From Streptomyces candidus (GTDB taxonomy: Bacteria; Actinomycetota; Actinomycetes; Streptomycetales; Streptomycetaceae): 62,359 bases of DNA. This document shows positions 57,711-62,359 of the stretch, in pieces; the stretch's first letter is position 1; every line of letters starts with the position of its first letter. The stretch is taken from contig NZ_JACHEM010000021.1 of NCBI RefSeq assembly GCF_014207445.1, positions 1 through 62,359 on the forward strand. The letters are read 5' to 3'. A program made the position numbers and the translations under genes. The notes beneath the pieces were generated by a model. That model worked only from the letters and a program-made list of their open reading frames with translations, searched no databases and was not told the DNA's origin.

Positions 57711-58028
57711 ATGGCGGTGATCGAGGTGACCAGCGCGGAGCAGTTCGAAGAGTTGCTCCGCAAGAATGCGAAGGTCGCCGTGATGTTCACGGCGGCGTGG
57801 AGTGGACGTAGCAGGGCCGTCAGCCCCGCCTTCGAGGAACTCTCGGAACAGCCCACCGACATCGTGTTCGCGTCCGTGGACGTCGACGGAGTTGCTCCGG
57901 TGGCTCAGAAGTACGGCATCCGAACCATTCCCACCTTCATTCTGTTCAAGGACGGCGACAAGAGCGACGACGTGGCGGGGGCGAACATTCCTGCCCTCGC
58001 AGACAAGCTGAAGATGTTGGCCGTGTAG
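57711..58028 (+). CDS. Thioredoxin-like protein lacking the active-site cysteines, 105 aa
   Basis: ATG 57711. Full-length thioredoxin fold: VIEVTSAEQFEELL start, VMFTAAWSGRSRAVSPAFEEL where the WCGPC motif should be, VDVDGVAPVAQKYGIRTIPTF with the cis-Pro, and FKDGDKSDDVAG. The CxxC is SGRS, so it cannot act as a dithiol reductase. It may have a structural or chaperone role, as with other redox-dead thioredoxins. Flanked by TGTCAG-type repeats on both sides. Confidence 0.85.
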   Translation: MAVIEVTSAEQFEELLRKNAKVAVMFTAAWSGRSRAVSPAFEELSEQPTDIVFASVDVDGVAPVAQKYGIRTIPTFILFKDGDKSDDVAGANIPALADKLKMLAV

Positions 58029-58394
58029 TGCCTGGTGCACAGTCAACGCTCACCTGGCGAGACGAGGCTCGGATGCCCCGACCTCGCCCCGTGAGGACAC
58101 CGAACGACCTCTCCGGGCAGCCGTTGGAGGACGACCCACCCGGGCCTCGGCCATCGCCACTGACAGTGAGGCTTCCCGCGGCCAGATGACTCCCCATCAG
58201 GCGGCCGTGGGTGGGGAAATCTAGCTGGCCACCGACAGTCGGTGGCCACGCCCGCCGTACTCCTGCCACTGACAGAACCCGTGACGTCCGGCACTGACAA
58301 TCCGATGTCGCCCAACAACTCGGGTCGGGCGCTGTCGTTGCATTCAACGACGCCCCGCCGACCGGCGCGGGCCGGACAGTGGGAGGGCTCCGGG
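58029..58394. other. Intergenic region with CACTGACA repeats
   Basis: No gene supported. CACTGACA at 58158-58165, 58267-58274 and 58292-58299 are inverted copies of the transposon end motif. A near-perfect palindrome TGGCCACCGAC / GTCGGTGGCCA lies at 58226-58248. Confidence 0.5.
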
Positions 58395-59078
58395 ATGAGC
58401 GAGATCGATTCGTACGACGAGCTGAAGAAGCAGATGACCGCGGCGAAGGAGCGCTTCGCCTCCGAGGTCGACGGCGCGACGATGACCGTGGTCAAGGACG
58501 ACGGCTTGCACCGCCATCTGTCCTTCCGATTTCCCAAGGCGTCCTGGGACTGGTGCGAGGTCGTCACCTGGCCCGGCATGCTGATTTTGCGTGGCGGGCT
58601 GGGCTGCTGGTCCTTCACCCGTACCGAGGACATGCTCGACTTCTTCCGGCCCGGCCCGCACAGGGAGCGGATCGACCCCCTCTACTGGGAGGGCAAGCTG
58701 GTCCCCGGCTCCGGCAGCGAGGTGAAGGTGTACGACGAGGGCCGGGCCCGCGCCTACGTGCGCCAGGCCGTCGCCGAAGCCGTAGAGACGCACGAGCACA
58801 TCCAGGCCGAGGACGCTGAAGACTGGCTGTTCTCGGAGTTCAGCTACGCGGAGTGGGACAGCGAGGCGGCACTGATGCGCACGCTGGGCTGGTTCGAGGG
58901 CCGCGTGGACGCCGAACGCCCGGTGGGTGGCTCTGTGGAGGAGATCAGCGCCTCCGAGTTCCACTTTCCGGTACAGGACTGGGACCTGCACCGTTACAGC
59001 GACTGGTTCCTGCTCTCCTGCGTGGTGCTGCCCTGGGCCGTCGAGCAGTACGACGCCGCCCTGGTGCCCGTCGGCTGA
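58395..59078 (+). CDS. Hypothetical protein, 227 aa
   Basis: ATG 58395 with GGGAGGG upstream. Soluble alpha/beta protein with many Trp/Phe; strand-like segments around FPKASWDWCEV, MLILRGGLGCWSF and TRTEDMLDFF. This arrangement occurs in proteins found in actinobacterial phages and plasmids, but I cannot name a family. A perfect palindrome follows (59101). Confidence 0.65.
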   Translation: MSEIDSYDELKKQMTAAKERFASEVDGATMTVVKDDGLHRHLSFRFPKASWDWCEVVTWPGMLILRGGLGCWSFTRTEDMLDFFRPGPHRERIDPLYWEGKLVPGSGSEVKVYDEGRARAYVRQAVAEAVETHEHIQAEDAEDWLFSEFSYAEWDSEAALMRTLGWFEGRVDAERPVGGSVEEISASEFHFPVQDWDLHRYSDWFLLSCVVLPWAVEQYDAALVPVG

Positions 59079-59100
59079 CGTCCCTGCTTCAGTCGGCCCT

Positions 59101-59154
59101 GTGCTCGTGAAGCTGTGGCCAGGGGCATGCCCCTGGCCACAGCTTCACGAGCAC
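59101..59154. terminator. 54-bp perfect palindrome
   Basis: 27-base half (begins GTGCTCGTGAAGCTGTGG) followed at once by its exact complement, no loop. Acts at least as a terminator for the gene ending at 59078. Confidence 0.65.
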
Positions 59155-59265
59155 ACCGGAGAGGAGTACGCGGCCGCCGACTATGGCTTTGGCGTCACCT
59201 GCGTCAACACCGCCGCCGGTCTCCACTTCTTCACCCGCCCCGCCCGAAGGCAATTCTCTGCGTGA
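59155..59265 (+). pseudogene. C-terminal fragment of an unidentified protein
   Basis: Open frame from the palindrome to the TGA at 59265 reading EYAAADYGFGVTCVNTAAG and ending in FFTRPARR. It has protein-like composition but no start of its own; it probably is a truncated gene. It overlaps the GTG of the next gene. Confidence 0.35.
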
Positions 59266-59993
59266 ACGATCTGACCCTTTTCGTCGACAACCCCACCGCC
59301 CCGGCTGCGGAGCCCGCTTCGGTCGTCCACGGCGCGGTCATCATCAGTGCCGTCGAGACCGCGTGGCGGGAGATCCGGTGCCGCTTCGATGGCGTCCCGG
59401 ACATCTCCGTCACCACACCGCCCACCGCCGGCGCGCAGGACCCCACCAAGTGCAGCGCTTTGCGCACGGGTCGGCGCTTCGTTCGCGATGGGCACCTGAC
59501 CATGGAACTTCAGGTGTCTTCCGGCACCCTCGGACTCGGTGGCCGTCCGATGATGGAGGGGCTGCTGCACCATGCCGCGCACGGCCTGGCCCTCACCCGC
59601 GGTGTCCGCGACACCAGCAGCGCAGGCCGCTGGCACAACAGGCGGTACGGGCGCCTCGCCCTGGAGCTCGGCCTCACCCCGCCGGCGAGGGCGGCCAAGG
59701 TAGTCGGCCTGGCTCACTGCCCACTGGCCGATGCCGAAGCCTGGTCTGAGGTGATCGCAGTCCTGGACGCCGCAGCCGCCGTTCAGCTCGAAGCCACCGT
59801 CGAGTCTGCCGTCACACCTCGTGCGGGCTACCGCTTCCCCATCGTCTGCGAGTGCGCGCCCGTCCCCCGGCGCCAGCATGTCACCCCGTTCTTCTTCCGG
59901 CAGGGGCCGCTGCTGTGCGGGCTGTGTCTGGCCAAGTTCCGGCCCGCCGACTCCGTCGTGCTGCCCGTCCAGGCGGCCGGGGCGGACGCGTGA
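59262..59993 (+). CDS. SprT-like metallopeptidase-fold protein with altered HExxH, 243 aa
   Basis: GTG 59262. Central segment (about 93-135): EGLLHHAAHGLALTRGVRD, then SSAGRWHNRRYG and LALELGL. Related actinobacterial proteins have HEAAH here; this one reads HHAAH, so the catalytic Glu is missing while the metal His remain. C-terminal part has a Cys pair and FFFRQGPLLCGLCLAKF, a probable zinc ribbon. Likely binds zinc but may not be a protease. Confidence 0.7.
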   Translation: MNDLTLFVDNPTAPAAEPASVVHGAVIISAVETAWREIRCRFDGVPDISVTTPPTAGAQDPTKCSALRTGRRFVRDGHLTMELQVSSGTLGLGGRPMMEGLLHHAAHGLALTRGVRDTSSAGRWHNRRYGRLALELGLTPPARAAKVVGLAHCPLADAEAWSEVIAVLDAAAAVQLEATVESAVTPRAGYRFPIVCECAPVPRRQHVTPFFFRQGPLLCGLCLAKFRPADSVVLPVQAAGADA

Positions 59994-60187
59994 TCCCCGC
60001 ACCGCACCGCATGAAGGGCGCGGCCCTCGTCCTTGGTGCCAGTCGGCCCGGGGAGATCGGCCCCTTCGGCCCGTACGGCGGCAGGGCCGAGCCCGACGCC
60101 GACGAGCCGGACCAGGCGTACGCCGTGCTCGAAGCCCCGCACAAGCCGAAGGCCCCCGGGGAGCACCCGAGGGCCTTCATCCCCTGA
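59990..60187 (+). CDS. Small Pro/Gly-rich ORF, 65 aa
   Basis: GTG 59990 overlaps the previous stop (GTGA); an in-frame ATG lies at 60011. Low-complexity; no domain. Weak call based on coupling. Confidence 0.4.
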   Translation: MIPAPHRMKGAALVLGASRPGEIGPFGPYGGRAEPDADEPDQAYAVLEAPHKPKAPGEHPRAFIP

Positions 60188-60297
60188 TACAGGGAAGTGC
60201 ACTGCTGGACGTACGTACGCGCGTCCATGTGCAAATGTGTTGCGATCCACCGCCCTGGGCGCGCCTTCTACTTCAAGGCCATCCCCTGATACAGGGG
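60179..60297. repeat. Two CCCCTGATACAGGG palindromes and intergenic stretch
   Basis: Copies at about 60181-60194 and 60283-60297, 102 bp apart (the second is complete: CCCCTG-ATA-CAGGGG). Candidate operators. The stretch 60188-60515 holds no supported gene. Confidence 0.45.
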
Positions 60298-60515
60298 CAG
60301 TCGCCGGTTTCCAGGGCCCGGCGAGGACACAAACGTAGCAGTGCCGCAGCGGGTCGTGGGAGCCCTTCACCCGAAAGAGGCGGACCGGTGCGATCCGCTT
60401 CGCGGCTCCTGTGCCGGGCCTCGCTAGCCCCGAACGCTTCAGCGCGCGGCGGCGTTGAGTAGGGCACTGCCGGTCACACGATTTCGGCGACTGAAGGAGA
60501 GGGGGAGAGACCGAC

Positions 60516-60788
60516 ATGAAACCCGGACTGTCGCATGTCGGCGAGGGCGACGATTTTGAGTACCTCGTCCCCGTGCTGACCGCTGTTCACGAGCTGCACC
60601 TGGCATCTTCGGCGCGGTCCGACATCTCGGATTCTCACTCCGCGGTGGGACGGAGCCGGACGAAGCGCGTTGTGGAGTGCCGTCCGCCCGTGCGCCGCAC
60701 TTCGGCCACCACTTCCTTGGTGACGGCGTGCACCGGCTGGCCGCCGGCGTCGGCCAGCCGCTCCCCGACATGCCCCTCCAGCCTCTGA
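60516..60788 (+). other. Doubtful ORF with strong ribosome binding site
   Basis: ATG 60516 has an excellent purine-rich site (GGAGAGGGGGAG) and the first 50 residues look protein-like (EYLVPVLTAVHELHLASSAR). It then runs into the convergent ligase gene and becomes low-complexity. It may be the start of a gene truncated by a junction near 60630. Confidence 0.35.
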
Positions 60789-61465
60789 CCAACCCTTACG
60801 GCATCGGCTGGGGCGAGGCGGGGGGACGTCGTCACCACCGTGCCCCCAAGCCGCACCTGCACCGCCCAGGGGCGCCGAACCGGCCCCACCACCCCTACCA
60901 CCGTGGCGTCCTGGCTCTCGGCCGTACGCCACTTCACCCATCCCCGGGAGAGTCGCGGGTCGTACCGCGAGGTCCACCGGCGCGAGACGATGCCCTCCAC
61001 CCCCATCGGCGCGAGGTCGCGCGCGAGAGCGAGAGCCTGCTCGCGGTCGTCTGTGGCCAGCACCGGCCGCACCATGCTCTGCGAGTCGAGCAGCGCCGTC
61101 AGCCGCGCCCACCGGTCAGTCAGCGGCAAAGGGCGGCAGTCCTCGCCGTCCGCCAAGAGATCGAAGACGGTGTACGAGAGGGCGATGCCGTGCGCGCGCC
61201 GGTAGGCGGCGGTGCGCTGCAAGGCGTCGAAGTCCATTCGGCCCTCGGCGGAGACGGCGCAGATCTCGCCGTCGAGCACCGTACCGGCGGGCAACGCCTC
61301 CCGAAGTGCGAGCAGTTCCGGGAACTCCGTAAAGCGTCGCCCGGTACGGGAGTGCAGGTGCAGCCGGTCCGGAAGCCAGGCCGCCACTGCCCGGAACCCG
61401 TCCAGTTTGGCGCCGTGCTGCCACCCCGACCCCTCCGGCACTCGCGGAACGGGGCTGGGGCGCAT
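60635..61465 (-). CDS. ATP-dependent DNA ligase (LigC/LigD-type), 276 aa
   Basis: Motif I AKLDGFRA (about 20-27) with the adenylated Lys, motif III VLDGEI (about 62-67), motif IV VEGIVSRR (about 156-163), motif V VKWRT. The short domain set (nucleotidyltransferase plus OB fold) matches actinobacterial LigC-like enzymes used in end joining. ATG 61465 (MRPSPV) gives the usual family start; the frame is open to a GTG at 61504. Confidence 0.85.
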   Translation of the reverse strand: MRPSPVPRVPEGSGWQHGAKLDGFRAVAAWLPDRLHLHSRTGRRFTEFPELLALREALPAGTVLDGEICAVSAEGRMDFDALQRTAAYRRAHGIALSYTVFDLLADGEDCRPLPLTDRWARLTALLDSQSMVRPVLATDDREQALALARDLAPMGVEGIVSRRWTSRYDPRLSRGWVKWRTAESQDATVVGVVGPVRRPWAVQVRLGGTVVTTSPRLAPADAVRVGQRLEGHVGERLADAGGQPVHAVTKEVVAEVRRTGGRHSTTRFVRLRPTAE

Positions 61466-61702
61466 CACGCTCACCGGCAGGGACAGCGCAAGAGAAGAGG
61501 GCACGGGTACGAGGATGGGTGCCGAGTGCGCGTGAGGCCGGGAGGACAGGCCCCCAGGGCACTCCTACAGGTCGCTACTCCAGCCTCCCGCCGAGAATGC
61601 GGGGACATGCGGCTGCTCGCGACTGGACGTTGCGGGAAGCCGACTACGGCAAGTGCGGGCCGTGTAGCCCGGGTCCGTGTGCTACCCATCGGCTCGGGTA
61701 GG

Positions 61703-62242
61703 TCAAGGACTCGCGGAGGGACCTGCGGGCGTTGTGCTGAAACCGCGGTCCCTATCGTTCCAGCTCAGGGGAATTCCCTGATTCCTGGCGAAGGTGCGCG
61801 GGTGGTAGAGGCTGTTGTTGAGCCGACTGTCCGTATTTCCAATGTGCGCCAGCTCATGGGCCTGCGCGACCTTCCTCCGGGGGACGTGGCTGATGCTGAC
61901 CGTGCGGAGATGGAGCGCTGCCATCGCGGTGACAGCGACCCGCTGCGCCAGGTCGCTCCCGTCACGGCGTAGCCAGCGAGGAAGGCAGCCCTCGCGAAGC
62001 GCCTCCAGATCTCGCACCGAAGACTCTTCGTCAGCTTGCACGATTAGGGGGCGGCGCTGGTCGACCCTCACCATGACGGCCAGGCACAGAGCCAGGAATT
62101 CAGCCTGGGTACTGCTTTGAATCCCGGCCGGGCCGAGGTCGACAGCGACCCCTTTTCGTGGATAGCCCCGCCGAGAGACGTGAATACCGGCGCGCGCCTT
62201 CTGAGTCGTGGCGAACGACGCATCACTGGACACGCTGAGCAC
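61703..62242 (-). CDS. RNase H-like fold protein, 179 aa
   Basis: GTG 62242. Pattern of an RNase HI/reverse-transcriptase-type RNase H domain: SSDASF (D7), QAEFLALCLA (Glu about 48), IVQADEESSV (Asp about 70), and HIGNTDSRLNN (about 131-141) for the last acidic position. The spacing is right, but the Gly-rich turn is weak. Could degrade RNA-DNA hybrids or be a defunct relative. Confidence 0.45.
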   Translation of the reverse strand: MLSVSSDASFATTQKARAGIHVSRRGYPRKGVAVDLGPAGIQSSTQAEFLALCLAVMVRVDQRRPLIVQADEESSVRDLEALREGCLPRWLRRDGSDLAQRVAVTAMAALHLRTVSISHVPRRKVAQAHELAHIGNTDSRLNNSLYHPRTFARNQGIPLSWNDRDRGFSTTPAGPSASP

Positions 62243-62333
62243 GTCACGTGCAGCCCATGCAGGGTGAGGTTCCCCCGAGATGCGGAGGTTGCTGACATCG
62301 GGTCAGATGGGGTTCATGAGAGGAACTCTGACC

Positions 62334-62359
62334 ATGGCCGCACCGAGGAAGTACTCGCA
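62334..62359 (+). CDS. Transposase OrfA, N-terminal start only (cut by window end)
   Basis: GAGAGGAA precedes ATG 62334; the first residues MAAPRKYS are the typical beginning of IS3-type OrfA transposases in Streptomyces. The TGAGGTTCCCCCGAG near 62265 may be part of the left inverted repeat. The rest is outside the window. Confidence 0.55.

Noticed and set aside
60677..61972. 431-codon plus-strand frame opposite the DNA ligase
   Set aside because: Antisense to a gene with all ligase motifs; His/Arg/Pro-rich.

Overview
The DNA is very GC-rich with GTG/TTG starts, purine-rich Shine-Dalgarno sites and many four-base stop/start overlaps, and its families (DUF4913, SCO6880, DUF397, DUF5753, DUF2637) are typical of actinobacteria. 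It reads as part of a Streptomyces conjugative plasmid or plasmid-like integrative element. Partition, relaxase and type IV secretion (T4SS) genes are present. I see no replication initiator, integrase, rRNA, tRNA or CRISPR array.

Region 1 (1-15.9 kb, all + strand) is an array of about 20 mostly small genes of unknown function, plus an ArdC-type antirestriction protein, a DUF3560 protein, a stand-alone DndC-like sulfurtransferase and an HNH nuclease. Nearly every gene is preceded by the same element: a GC hairpin with a hexaloop NTGGCA, then the unpaired word CTCGAAACC, then the ribosome binding site. Sixteen copies are visible. Six also carry a conserved extended -10 promoter (TGGTAGTAT) and start transcription units, often after a terminator. 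The array points toward a candidate oriT, so it looks like an actinobacterial conjugative leading region. A second, different structured leader precedes four genes.

Region 2 (15.9-36.6 kb) is the transfer region: a palindrome-rich 0.9 kb block with a 29+29 bp inverted repeat (candidate oriT), a 1,881-residue MobF relaxase-helicase, and on the minus strand a compact T4SS operon. In transcription order this encodes a ParA/MinD-like ATPase, a small membrane protein, a VirB8-like protein, a VirB6/TrbL-like protein, SCO6880, a VirB4-like ATPase, a VirD4-like coupling ATPase and DUF4913. A VirB1-like transglycosylase/M23 fusion is divergent, followed by small regulators.

Region 3 (36.7-50.1 kb) holds a DUF397 gene with a broken DUF5753 regulator, a chain of ten overlapping ORFs with an ATP-binding anti-sigma-like protein, an atypical kinase-like protein, a DUF2637 membrane protein, a parA-parB pair with tandem palindromic candidate parS sites, a ribbon-helix-helix/PIN toxin-antitoxin pair, and accessory membrane proteins.

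Region 4 (50.4-62.4 kb) is mobile DNA: a Tn5053/Tn7-like transposon (about 50436-57187) with a DD35E transposase, a TniB-like ATPase, two unknown proteins in the place of TniQ, a res-like site and a serine resolvase. It abuts the end of an older related element. Beyond lie a thioredoxin-like protein without cysteines, an SprT-like protein without its catalytic Glu, a DNA ligase, an RNase H-like protein and the start of an IS transposase. Product calls rest on motif reading only; no database search was run.
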